A stretch of 64,000 bases of DNA. It comes from Pleurodeles waltl (taxonomy: Eukaryota; Chordata; Amphibia; Caudata; Salamandridae). The number at the start of each line of letters is the position of its first letter. The first letter of the stretch is position 1. The stretch is taken from assembly GCF_031143425.1 (NCBI RefSeq), contig NC_090446.1:1021841066-1021905065 (forward strand), in the 5' to 3' direction. The notes under the pieces are model-generated. The model was not told the origin of the DNA. It worked only from the letters and a program-made list of their open reading frames with translations, and searched no databases. The position numbers were made by a program, and so were the translations under genes. Below are positions 23,314-33,189 of this stretch, piece after piece.

Positions 23314-24360
23314 TCATTGGCGCTCACTGTCCTGAGGTGGTGCTGGTGGTCTTGTCCTGGGCAGCGGGGCTGCTGGTGGCGGTCTTGTCCTGGGCAGCGG
23401 GGCTGCTGGTGGCGGTCTTGTCCTGGGCAGCGGGGCTGCTGGCGGTCTTGTCCTGGGCAGCGGGCTGCTGGTGGCGGTCTTGTCCTGGCCAGTGGGGCTG
23501 CTGGTGGCGGTCTTGTCCTGGGCAATGGGGCTGCTGGCGGTCTTGTCCGCCGTGCAGATCTTCCCAGACTTGCCGGTTTTACTGTGCCCCTTCCCCACCT
23601 TGGATGGTGTCGCAGCTGTTTCCACACTCCCAACTGTACCCCTGGGAGCGGCTTTGGTGGCTGATTTCTTTCCCCTCTCCCGCCGGGCACTGGCCAACTT
23701 TTTATGCTTGACAGGTGGGGGACTGTCCGTGCTCTGGCTCCATGCCACACTGGCTGCCCTGCTGCCTGGTGCACTCCAGAATCCGGTGACTACTGGCACC
23801 ACTGGTCCTGCCGATGTTGTGGCTGAGGTGCTAGGTTGGGACCTGGAGAGTCAGGCCCTAGGAGACTGAAGGCGTGGGGGAGGTGAGGGAAAGAGGTCAA
23901 GGTTGGCCAGGAAAAGTTTCTTAGGAACACTGGGACGAGTAGCTGGAGGGGGTTTGGGAGTGGAGGAAGAGGTAGTGGTAGTAGGAGGTGTACGTTTGCT
24001 GAATTTGGGTGAAGATGCATGGGCTGGAGGCTGTCATGAGGTGGATGGCTATTGGGTGGGTGTGTGGCTGCGTTTGCGTACCTTGGGAGGTGGCCTCAGA
24101 GACACACTGGGAGAGGACACAGGGGACGTGTGAATGTTAGTGGGGGTGGTGACTGCACGTGAGCGGGGTGTGGTGGTGGGTGTGCTGGTGATGGACGTAG
24201 TGGCTGAGGATGTAGTGCATGCAGGTGTGAGTGGAGACGAGACAGGGAGGGAGGAGGGAGATGAGGAAGAGGGGGACACAGTGGAGGCAGTGGATGTTTG
24301 TGTGTCTGCATGTGCGTGATGCTTGCGTGAGTGCCTGTGGGATGTGTGGTGCTTATGTTT
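23314..24360 (-). pseudogene. Harbinger gene A, 3' part (Ser/Thr/Pro-rich then basic tandem repeats)
   Basis: On the minus strand, 24,360-24,052 encodes a His/Ser/Thr/Pro-rich stretch ('GKHKHHTSHRHSRKHHAHAD', then STASTVSPSSSS). A stop follows near 24,049. Downstream is a basic segment (KHKKLASARRERGKKSATKAA) and then tandem QDKTATSSP-type units (23,545-23,340) that slip into another frame (PLPRTRPPAA). The upstream Myb/SANT exons of gene A are missing because the block ends at 24,367. I infer this is the disordered tail of the Myb-like protein because the same order occurs in the fuller copy at 35.7-38.5 kb. Confidence 0.6.
23340..23545 (-). repeat. VNTR of 30-33 bp units inside gene A tail
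   Basis: About seven imperfect units of 'ctggtggcggtcttgtcctg' plus 'ggcagcggggctg' or shortened versions. Unit lengths differ by multiples that are not always 3, which shifts the minus-strand reading frame. The same array, nearly identical, is at 35,855-36,060. Confidence 0.85.
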
Positions 24361-24367
24361 GCCAGAG

Positions 24368-25020
24368 TACTTAGTGCACTGTTCCAAAGGATCCAAAGGA
24401 TCCAAAAAAACCTATATAATGTATAGGAAGAAGGGCGAAGTTATGATTGATTCCAGGAGAGCCCTCAAGGACCCAATAGGGTAACAGGTTTCATCATTAG
24501 GCTATCTCCACATCAGACCGGTGCTGCAATGTCTGGCGGACCACCCAAAAATAAGGGTGGTACTTACCCGTTGGCCAATCGCCAAATGGAGGTCTGCAAC
24601 AAGAACTGACAAAAAATAGTGTAAAGGGGAGTGAAGGAGAGTGAGAATAAAATAAAATTGGCTCTGAACCTTAAAGCATCACTTTAATGAGTCAGAAACA
24701 GGGTATAGGCCAAGATAAAAAATGTATAAGAAGAGTTTTTAGTGGGAATAATGTCCCGCTATACTCTGTGAAGGAGGAGGGATAGTATGCCTAATCCTGT
24801 CTAGATGGTCAACATGTTTCGCGTCCTTACTTGGTCAGAAAATGATCCCGTGACGCTTCTTCAGGACCCAGAAAACTACTTCTCCTGTTCAAAAATAATT
24901 TTTTATATGTGCTGTAATGTCACTTACAAATTGAAGACAAAGTCTGTCAGCGTCAGTAGGTCAATCAGTCGCCCATCCCATATTCAAGATTGGGCTAGCC
25001 TCAACCAAGAAGGTGTTATT
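24368..25020. other. Unannotated sequence
   Basis: AT-rich sequence with a short direct repeat 'ccaaaggat' at 24,386-24,402. No open frame of recognisable family. The phrase 'tgacgcttcttcaggaccc' near 24,850 looks like dispersed-repeat sequence, but I cannot name the family. Confidence 0.4.
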
Positions 25021-25029
25021 GTATCTTCC

Positions 25030-25790
25030 TCGGTGTAGCGGGAACACCTATCCCGCGCCCAGCCCCAAGCCTGCTCCTGAGTATCGAAGAAGTAGGTATT
25101 GGACTGGAACATCACTTTGAGGTGAGTGGGGAAAAGCAGCATGTAGTGGAGGTTTAACGTTCAAAGTTTATTTTTAACCGCTTCAAAGGATCTGCGCTTC
25201 TGTTGCACCACCCTGGAATAGTCCGGGAAAATCATAACCTTAGAGTTTTGGTGTCTCAGGTCTGCTAGGGTCCGAGCCTCTCGCAGAATCGCGTCCCTGT
25301 CCCTAAAATTCAGTATCACAGGTTGGGGAGGTGCGCAAACCGGCGGCCGGGGCGCCAACGAGCGATGTGCACGTTCTATGACAAAATTGGCACACAATTT
25401 ACCTGCCGGAATCCATGTGCGGAATCACTCCTCAGGTGCCCCTGCCAAGTAGGATGCTTCCAGGGCCTCTGGCAGACCCACCAGCCGTAAGATATTGCAT
25501 CAAGCGCGATTCTCTGCATCCTCCGCCCTCTCCTGTAGGTCCGCCACCGACGTCATGAGGGTTGAAACTTGGCGTTTAAGGAGTGCCTGGTCATCTTCTG
25601 TTTTTTGAGATACGCTTTTCCTCCTCGGTTACCATCCAGGCCACCCCTCGCAGGTCCTGGTGGATCAGCAATAGATCTATCCGCAGATCGACCACCTTAT
25701 GTTCCACGGCCACTCGTGAGTCCTGGATCGCCTTAAGGACTGCTTCTAGATCCAGGCAGGGGGTCGCTGCCCTCACAAACATCACAATTC
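25030..25790 (-). pseudogene. L1-like ORF1 remnant
   Basis: The minus strand from 25,785 shows a coiled-coil heptad pattern (DLEAVLKAIQDSRVAVEHKVVDLRIDLLLIHQDL). It is followed by RRM-region debris, then 'FVIERAHRSLAPRPP', 'ILNFRDRDAILREAR' and 'NSKVMIFPDYS' (25,397-25,161), and finally 'YMLLFPTHLKVMF' and 'FFDTQEQAWGWARD' at about 25,140-25,040. This matches the L1 ORF1 domain order seen at 7,244-6,407 but the sequence is clearly diverged, so it is an independent insertion. No ORF2 follows. Several stops are present. Confidence 0.75.
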
Positions 25791-25799
25791 ACCTGAGAA

Positions 25800-27948
25800 T
25801 TGCTTAAGCTGTGCAAGCGCAAAACCCATTTCAATCACACTTTCACTAGGATGCCGAGAACATCCTCAAACAAGCATTGGCAAGCTCCAAGGTTCTGGGA
25901 AAGTCATGGTAGGGTCTTAGGGAGACATTTTCTTTCCACTATGGAAGATAAAATCTGAAGATCTAACTTTCGCCAATATCTCCTACCCAATCTGCTAATC
26001 ATTTTGATCTCATAAGGAGATTACCCATCCAACTCTACTACCACTTCTGGGGAACCTTGTGACACTCTCTTAGGGAGATGTAACCAACCTACTCTGTTAT
26101 TATTTGTAGAGAGCCAAAGACGTAAGGTCTCTTACTGAGACGTCATTGTGTGGAAACTCTCCTGCCCTACTGCCATTTCTGGAAAGCAAAAAGGATCTTA
26201 TGACAGACTTTTAGGAAGACTGACCTTGCACTGGGCTTTATGATGGGCTCTTAAGGAGACTAATGATCCTACTCTACCATTTCTGTTACCACGTCAGACC
26301 TTATTTGGTTTCTTATCTTTAATTTATAAGGGGACGCGTTAGAGGTTCGATGGACCTTTTGACTGTGCTTAGAGTAATTCCCACCATAAATTCCAAATCC
26401 AACTCAAATCATCAACAATATAAATCAACAACAATAAATACCTTTGGAGTCAGAAATCTTCATGCACCATGACCCATTAGGCCATGAATAACCACACCTT
26501 TAGGTAAAGTTAGGAAGTTTATTTCCCTATATTAACAATGCTAATATCACATAAATTAATCTCAGCACAAACTGATAGGCATACAGGAATAGCACTGGTT
26601 GACCAAACCTTCTAAAGAATCTCAATTTAACTAGTGCATGGATTACTATATATTCAAGAATTAGAGTACAGATCAAAAGCAAGAACAATTGTGCAATAGA
26701 AATAACATACATCTGGGTTCAGCAAACGAGCAACATCAAATTGTATCACTAGCAACCTGTTAACATGTCAGGGTTTTACCTTACAAACCTTTTGATTGTA
26801 ATAGCATGTTTGGGCTTCATGAAAAAACTATTTTAGTCAACATACATTTTTAAAATATCTAGCTATGGCTCTATCAAAATAGAGGCTGGTATCTAGAAAC
26901 AAAGGACAAACTTACAACTGGAACAATAGCATTTTGTTATACCTCTCCTCATGTGCATCGGCAAGCTGCGATTGTTGTGTAGTCATTTCAAGTATAGCTC
27001 CATGCACGTTAGTTTAACATACTAGGCCGCTGTGCACTTTGCCCTAGATATATTTTATTCAGCTTCGCATTGTTATTTTACAATAACCTGTTTTTACGGT
27101 CTTGTTTTAATTTCTTCTATCGCACTGTTTAGCTTAGCTCAGCACTGTGTTCTCAAATAATGCATTCTTGATCATCCTGTGCTTCAGTCAAGGCTACAGT
27201 CTGGTACATTGCTGGTAAACATGGTAGAAGTTTAGTCTCCAGCATTTGAAGAAAACACATATCCTTACGTAGAGACATTTTCTTAGAACATCTGGGTTTT
27301 AGTTATGAAAACACTTTCTAGTCCTAGTACACGTCAAATGGGAGATTCCAGCCAGGGGACCACAACTGTATGCTGAATACCCTGTTGCAGATGCTGATGC
27401 AGATTACAGGCCTCTGCTCAGGTATGAGGGTTGATGCCCGCCCGGGGGAACCTGAAAGGCAGGCTTAGAGCTTAACATGCTTTGCTCGAAATATAACTTA
27501 GAGAGAGAATAATCTAGCAGAACTATGATAGCCTTATTCTTGTGCTTCACTCTCATCGTTACTATTTTAATATTATTGTGTTGTGTAGTTCTGGTTATTG
27601 CAGCTCAAGCTTTGTTATCCAAAATGCAGTCGTTTTATTAAACCAATCTTTAAAACTTATACTACCTCTATTGTCATTCATATATGAGACCGCACTGTGT
27701 ATGAGAGAACCGGTTGTGACCTGAGTGACCACTACTTTCCTGAGAAGTACTGAGATGTCATGCGCTCGGCTGCCCAATTGTCTCTACCATTTGGGAGAGA
27801 TGAGGCACTGCTAGTTAGCCAGAGCAAACTCCGGATTTTGAATGTCAAGCGTCATCTACCGTGGGCTAGACTCAGTCCCCCACATCGTGGATGATCTTGT
27901 TGCTCAAAATCCAGTAGTCTCATTAAGATAATGAGAGCCTACGTGACA
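25800..27948. other. AT-rich region; expected to include the provirus 5' LTR
   Basis: The sequence directly upstream of the PBS (27,949) should be the 5' LTR, and it ends '..ctacgtgaca', consistent with a CA end. I could not fix the LTR start because I found no matching 3' copy after env, nor a clear TG...CA pair. The rest is AT-rich with no recognisable gene. Confidence 0.4.
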
Positions 27949-27967
27949 TGGCGCCGCCAACGTTTGG
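27949..27967 (+). other. Primer-binding site, tRNA-Lys1,2-like
   Basis: TGGCGCCGCCAACGTTTGG follows a sequence ending in CA. It resembles the Lys1,2 PBS used by spumaviruses, with what looks like two extra bases after TGGCGCC and weaker pairing at the 3' end. Its position about 210 nt upstream of gag is right for a PBS. Confidence 0.65.
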
Positions 27968-28178
27968 TCAAGCTCTAATTTTCGGGTCCACCGAAATATC
28001 TCAGTCTCATTATATATAATGACACCTCAGTTCCGTATACGGAGACGTCCGTGGTGATGGGGATTTCCACCACAGCCGCATAGGTAATCCTATTTTAGCT
28101 GGTGGTTGTTCAAGCTTGAACTTTAAAAGGAAAAAACCCATCTTGGTGTGCCTTCTCTGAACTCTTAGTGCTTCTATT
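27968..28178 (+). other. Proviral leader between PBS and gag
   Basis: A 5' untranslated leader with a 'tatatataatgac' run at about 28,011-28,023 and a G/C-rich stretch at 28,040-28,080. It may hold packaging or splice-donor signals, but I could not single out a convincing donor. Confidence 0.4.
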
Positions 28179-29615
28179 ATGGCGAATCCCCAGGTTGTAC
28201 AAATAGCTCTTAACATGAGACAACCTCTCATGACGCACTTACTAGCACATGGCCTTACGGCCCAGGGAGGTCCAGTCACGTTTGTGGTGGACGCCCACGC
28301 AGCCTATAGAACAGAGCTTTTTTACTCAAGGGTCTCATTTCCAGCAGTTGATGGGAACACAAATAAATTTCATACATATACAGTTGCGAACGCGCCTGGG
28401 CAATACAGGGCGTGCGCATGCTTACAGATACCTCCATCTTATCAAGAACATAATAATTGGCTTGATGGTGCCCTACCCCATACAATATTACCAGTAAGGT
28501 TAGGTCCACTGAGTAATGACAGTCCTACCTGGCCTTTATTGGCCACATATACACCACATCCTGCGGTTGCGAATTTGGCAGTAGCTGAGGTTCAACGCTT
28601 ATACATTGAGTTAACAGCAATATACAGACGATTAGTACAATTTGTGATGCAAACTTTAAATACAAACCCAGCGCGTGCTGCTCCAGCACAACCACATGCA
28701 GTAACACCAGGTATAAATCCGGTGACTGTACATTCAATTATGGGTAAGGTTCTGGCCAAACGAGAGGAGACTCAGTTTTGGCTAGCACAAAAAATGAATA
28801 CGCTGGAGGCAGTATTTCCCTGTACGGGACCTCAGGATAAATATAGAATATTAACTATGTGCTTGCCCTTTGGGATGGTCCCTACAGTTGAACACTCTAA
28901 CACATGGGGCATGGTATTTGCAGCGCTCTATACAACGGCACACGGTACACCAACCCTTGCCAACCTACCGGAAGTGCTTAAACAAATTCAAGATGAATAT
29001 GGGGCTGCTCCGGCCCTAGATTTGGGAATGCAACTGATGGGCAATTTTGCCACAGTTTCTTCAATCATCCTAAGTAACCTTAAAGGGAAAGCAGTTGCAC
29101 TCGCAGTGGGCATGCGGCTCCGTGACGTTCCGCAACAAGATCAGGAACGAGAGCTGCCTAAAATAATAGCGGAAACTTATTCAAGTATCGGTCGAGATAG
29201 CCTAGGGGCTAGACCACAAAAACCTCAAATTCAGGGTAAAATTCATAAAGATAGTACTAAACAGCTACCTGAGGGTACTAAGAAACGCTGGGAGAAAAAA
29301 CAACAAACACCTAAAAAAGAAAGGGGAGAATCTCCACGAGTGGAGTCCCCACAGAATAGATATAATCTCAGGAATAGGGAGAATATAAAAACACCTGATA
29401 GATATCAATATACTGATACACGCCAATCTCGTTCCTTTCAGGACTCATCGGAAAAGAGAAATGAGAGAGGTGGGCGATCAGAGCGGAGAACAGAGTACGT
29501 GAAACCGAGACAGGAATCACAACGCTCTTCGGAGGTTTCTGTTAAAAAGGAAGAGAAACCTGTACAGCAAAAACAACAGTTTAAAAAGAAAAAAGTGGCA
29601 GCAGTCTCAGTTTGA
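28179..29615 (+). CDS. gag: Foamy-like Gag polyprotein (478 codons, open)
   Basis: Gag would assemble the capsid and bind genome and chromatin. The frame is fully open from the ATG at 28,179 to TGA at 29,613. The first roughly 130 residues would be the Env-interacting/matrix-like part. A Pro/Ala-rich linker lies near residues 165-185, and residues about 185-335 look like a helical capsid domain (no retroviral MHR seen with certainty). From about residue 345 the chain is rich in Lys/Arg/Gln and disordered, with 'RYNLRNRENIKTPDRYQY', which parallels the YNLR core of the spumavirus chromatin-binding Gly-Arg box. There is no CCHC knuckle; only a few scattered Cys occur. It is the only long undamaged viral frame in the window. 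Confidence 0.8.
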   Translation: MANPQVVQIALNMRQPLMTHLLAHGLTAQGGPVTFVVDAHAAYRTELFYSRVSFPAVDGNTNKFHTYTVANAPGQYRACACLQIPPSYQEHNNWLDGALPHTILPVRLGPLSNDSPTWPLLATYTPHPAVANLAVAEVQRLYIELTAIYRRLVQFVMQTLNTNPARAAPAQPHAVTPGINPVTVHSIMGKVLAKREETQFWLAQKMNTLEAVFPCTGPQDKYRILTMCLPFGMVPTVEHSNTWGMVFAALYTTAHGTPTLANLPEVLKQIQDEYGAAPALDLGMQLMGNFATVSSIILSNLKGKAVALAVGMRLRDVPQQDQERELPKIIAETYSSIGRDSLGARPQKPQIQGKIHKDSTKQLPEGTKKRWEKKQQTPKKERGESPRVESPQNRYNLRNRENIKTPDRYQYTDTRQSRSFQDSSEKRNERGGRSERRTEYVKPRQESQRSSEVSVKKEEKPVQQKQQFKKKKVAAVSV

Positions 29616-29616
29616 C

Positions 29617-32600
29617 ATGCCACTCAGGAAGAGGGTTCTCTTGAAGAACAAGAACTGGGCTCTAGCACTGCTAGACAGCGCGGCAGAGGTCACAATAGTT
29701 CGCCGGAATCTTCTAGAGCATCTGGAGGTGAAAGCAACTGATGGCTTTATACAAGTAGAAACAGCCGACATGCGTGTCTCGGAACCCGATAGGGTGTATA
29801 AAGTAACACTACAACTGGAAGGAGACATTGAACGCACAATACACACAATCTTTTGGGACCGTGTAGTCAAAGTATATGACATCTTGTTGGCCGAACAAGA
29901 TTGGCCGCCTGATTTTGTCAGCACCTGCCCATATGGAGAAGAGGTTATTAAATCTTCCTTCTCGCCCCTTGTTCCAGAGGAACTCGCTGAGTCTCATTCT
30001 ATAGAATGGGCTCTAGCACAAGCACCTACGTTATATAGAAATCACGTAGGGTGGGATAGGGACTCTCCATACCATGTCATTCCCATTAAAAGTGAACCTC
30101 AGCCACAACCGCAGAATCCCATAAAACATGAAGCAAGGGCACCGGTGAGAGAGATACTCATGCAATTAGAATACCAGGGTGTGATTGAACACTGTGTCTC
30201 ACCGATGAATAACCCTTTATTCCCAGTAGCTAAGCCGGACCATTCATCCACAATAGTCTTAGACTACCGACATTTAAACGGACATACACGTACATTTGCT
30301 ATACAAAACTCACATAGCACTGCACTAATGAGCAACATAGTGCAGAAAAAATACAAAACAACTTTGGATATCTCGAATGGATTCTTCTGCCAGAATATAG
30401 CGCCTGAAAGCCGGGATTTAACATGCTTAAGCGCATTAGGCTCCCAGAAAAAAATCTGTCATTTGCCCCAGGGGTATAAGAACAGCCCAGGACTGTTTGC
30501 GGCTTGTGTGACTGCTATTTTACACAAGATAGACCCTGAAGCATTGTCATATGTGGACGATATATATCTCATGGATGACGAGTTACTACAACATTTAAGA
30601 CGGGTAGCCCGCATTGTTCTAGAGTTTGCCGAAGTCGGCTACAAATGTAACTTTAAAAAGTAAAAAATTGCCTTCCTCAGCGTTCTGTTTATGGGATATG
30701 AGCTGTCGAGTGAAGGGAAGAGCCTAGTGCCACAATTTTTAGAAAAATGTGCACTATTGCAACCACCAAATACGATTAAAAATCTTCAATCATTGTTAGG
30801 CTTTCTAAAATTTGGCAGAACATACATTCCTGATTTTGCAAAACGCATAAAACCTTTATATGACTTAATACGTCCCGATTTCTCAAGTAAATTCTGGACG
30901 GTTGAACATACACGCACTCTTCGAGATTTACAGACAGATATGCTAGCAGCAAAACATTTACACACAAGGGACAATAAAACACATTTGGTCATCAGGGTAA
31001 TAGCTGGGGCCATCGGTTTCACTTATGTAACATTTAATGAAGATGAGACAGTCCCGATGGCATACAAATCACATTTGTATTTAGCTGCTGAACAACGCTT
31101 TGCACCCACGGAGAAAATTCTCACTGTTGTGCAGATGGCTATTATTAAAGAAAGACCTCTTGCCCAAGGAAAATGCATTATTGCCGTTTCTCCTCTTCCA
31201 GCCCTAGAGGCTGTTACAAAAGCTATTGTTCCGAACCCGAAAGCACTTCATCCACGATGGATACAGTGGGCTACATCTCTAACAGCCACTGATATAGACT
31301 ACATTTTCGACCCAAAATTACAAACTCAAGAATTTCTACAATATGAAGTAGAATATCCAGTTCCAGCAGACACCGTGCCTATTGATCAATATCATGCAAT
31401 CATGTACACCGATGGCTCTGCGCAACCAGCGATTGGAACTAAACATCAATATTCTGCTGCATGCGCAGTCGTAAGCGGCTATATGGAGGGGGAGAAATTC
31501 TGTCCCCAACATACCTATACACAGACCTTAGGGGATTGTACAGCACAATTGGCTGAGCTCAAAGATTTACTGATGGCACTAGAACATACGGTTCCGACAC
31601 AGTTCACACTGATTGTTTGTGATTCATATTATTGCATCCAGTCTTTTAATGAATACCTGCATTACTGGCGTTAGAATGGGTTCGGAGATTCAAAAGGCAA
31701 CACTATAAAACACAGACTCCTGTGGGGGAAGGTAGCAGACCTGAAAGAGATGCTACCCAAAGTCCATGTTGTGCATACACTTGGAAACCAGCGCATTGGA
31801 ATACACGTTGCTGGAAATACTTTGGCTGATGAAGCCACAAAGTCAGCAGTGGCAGTTGCCACTGTAGCTACAGTGACTCGTTCGAGTTCCAAACCAGACA
31901 CAGACATTATGGCTGCCATAACAGCTACGGTTGATGGCACGCCTTATCCTAAAGGATTTCCTAATAAATATCAGTACTTGATGGGAGGTATGCTGAACGC
32001 TGAAGTTAAAATTCCAGGCGTAGGCGTACGCGACATCCCCAATAAAGATGTAAGACCTCAATTGATTAAAGCAGCGCATGAGGGGGTGGCATCTGCACAT
32101 GCTGGTGTGGCGGCTACAATTTCACTCTTACAGGCCCGTTATTGGTGGCCCCGTCTCTATAAGGAGACTAAGCAGTATGTCCGTTGTTGTGACATCTGTC
32201 AACAAATTAAAGTTTCCACGGCCAAGCGCCTGCCGCAGACACCTCTCTTAGGGCCATATGTACGAACACTTTTTCCCATAGACACAGAATGGGTAAAAAC
32301 CTTTGCTACATCTGGCCCTTAATTCCTAATAGACCATTACAATGTGTGTACTTGGACCATTGCGGTCCATTAACACCTGATATTGCATTCAAATACATAT
32401 TAGTCGCTGTTGATTCCTGCTCCAGCTTTGTGTGGGTGTGGCCACAACGTTCGTCTGACGCTCGGACTGTTATTAAAGATTTGCGAGTCTTTGTCGGTAC
32501 ATATGCAGTTGTGGCATTCCATTTGGACCAGGGCCCTGCTTTTGCCTCAAGGGCATTCAGGGACACCATGGCTTCATTGGGGGTCCAACTCCAATACTCG

Positions 32601-33189
32601 TCTCCATTTCATCCAGAGTGAAATAGTGTCGTGGAGCGATTAAACCACGATTTAAAGCAATCCTTAACGGCCATAGTCTTAGGTATGGGTCATAGTTGCC
32701 TAACCCACTTATATGGAGTTCAGAGAGCACTAAATAACCTGCCTAGAAGGTCCATGGGGGAGTCGTACTTCATATGAGTGCCTGTTCGGAACACAAATGT
32801 TTGTTCCGGATCTTGATGGTCCTGGCGTGGAGGCAGCAGAAACACATTTTGACATAAATGATTGTGTCACTGTTTTACAGGAATTACAGCAGTTCCGTGA
32901 AGATAACTCTTCTAAAAGTGCTGCCTCCACAGGAATTAAGGATGTGCCAGTAACATCTACTGGCTGGATTCCCAGGGTTGGGGATCTTGTATGTGAAAAG
33001 GTTGTAGTGAAAAAATAATTTGGCCCTTCTTCTTGAGCACCAGTCCCTGTCTTGGGGATACACTGTAGCAGAACTGTTATTCTACCAACGTTGCCTGGTG
33101 CCAAAGAAAATCGTTTTGTTTCCATTGACAATGTCAAACTACAACATGTGGCCAATTCTGCACAGCCGACCAAGAGGATCGTCCAGTAG
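29617..33189 (+). pseudogene. pol: Foamy-like Pol (protease, RT, RNase H, integrase), broken
   Basis: The ATG at 29,617 lies just past the gag stop in another frame; the frame is also open upstream into the end of gag. Protease: 'LLDSAAEV' with catalytic Asp and Ser, but Ala where most proteases have Gly. RT: 'YQGVIEHCVSPMNNPLFPV', 'VLDYRHLN', then YVDD at 30,550-30,561. RNase H: 'YTDGSA' (about 31,402), 'AELKDLLMAL', 'VCDSYY'. Integrase: HHCC zinc domain (about 32,075-32,200), 'YLDHCGPL', 'HLDQGPAF', 'VERLNHDL', and an SH3-like C-terminus. Breaks: TAA 30,661, TAG 31,672, a 68-bp MITE at 32,251, TGA 32,619 just before the catalytic Glu, a frame change near 32,760 and TAA 33,016. No functional enzyme is possible. 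Confidence 0.85.
32251..32318. mobile_element. 68-bp hairpin MITE with TTA target duplication
   Basis: GGGCCATATGTA at one end and TACATCTGGCCC at the other pair, and the interior (ttttTCCCAT / ATGGGTaaaaa) continues the stem, so the whole unit is one hairpin. It is flanked by TTA on both sides (32,248-32,250 and 32,319-32,321). The paralogous site at about 19,160 has a single TTA and no insert, so insertion and target duplication are both demonstrated. The TTA duplication fits the TWA preference of PIF/Harbinger transposases. It breaks the integrase reading frame. Confidence 0.9.

Larger units (their letters stand above)
17331..24367 (+). repeat. Duplicated block, copy 1 (retroviral pol/env plus Harbinger 5' end)
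   Basis: The block is colinear with 30,417-36,881 throughout, starting at 'tttaacatgcttaagcgc' and ending at 'gtttgccagag'. Both copies carry the same stop codons in pol and the same Harbinger insertion point in env, so this is duplication of one already decayed locus, not two independent proviruses. Private differences include a 592-bp hairpin element here and a 68-bp hairpin MITE in copy 2. There is also a 26-bp gap near 19,645, a 9-bp extra near 20,090, and more 64-bp minisatellite units here. The right end at 24,367 abuts the sequence that leads into the second provirus copy. Confidence 0.9.
22050..24367 (-). mobile_element. Harbinger element 1, 5'-end fragment
   Basis: Begins with GGTGGTCATTACAACCCTGGCGG directly after an 'ATA' (22,047-22,049), the same terminus and insertion site as the element at 34,681. 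It includes the left subterminal GCGG-rich repeats, a non-coding stretch, and the 3' half of the minus-strand gene A, and stops abruptly at 24,367 where the duplicated block ends. It has no transposase and no right terminal repeat. Strand is given for the gene A direction; the terminal repeat itself has no direction. Confidence 0.85.

Noticed and set aside
23317..23869. Plus-strand Gly/Trp/Cys-rich open frames (GCWWRSCPGQ repeats)
   Set aside because: They are the opposite-strand reading of the VNTR in the gene A tail, with no independent support.
17577..33018. Stops shared by both pol copies as possible programmed readthrough or recoding
   Set aside because: There are several stops of different types, including one directly before the integrase catalytic Glu, and copy-specific stops and frameshifts too. 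Decay before duplication explains them better.
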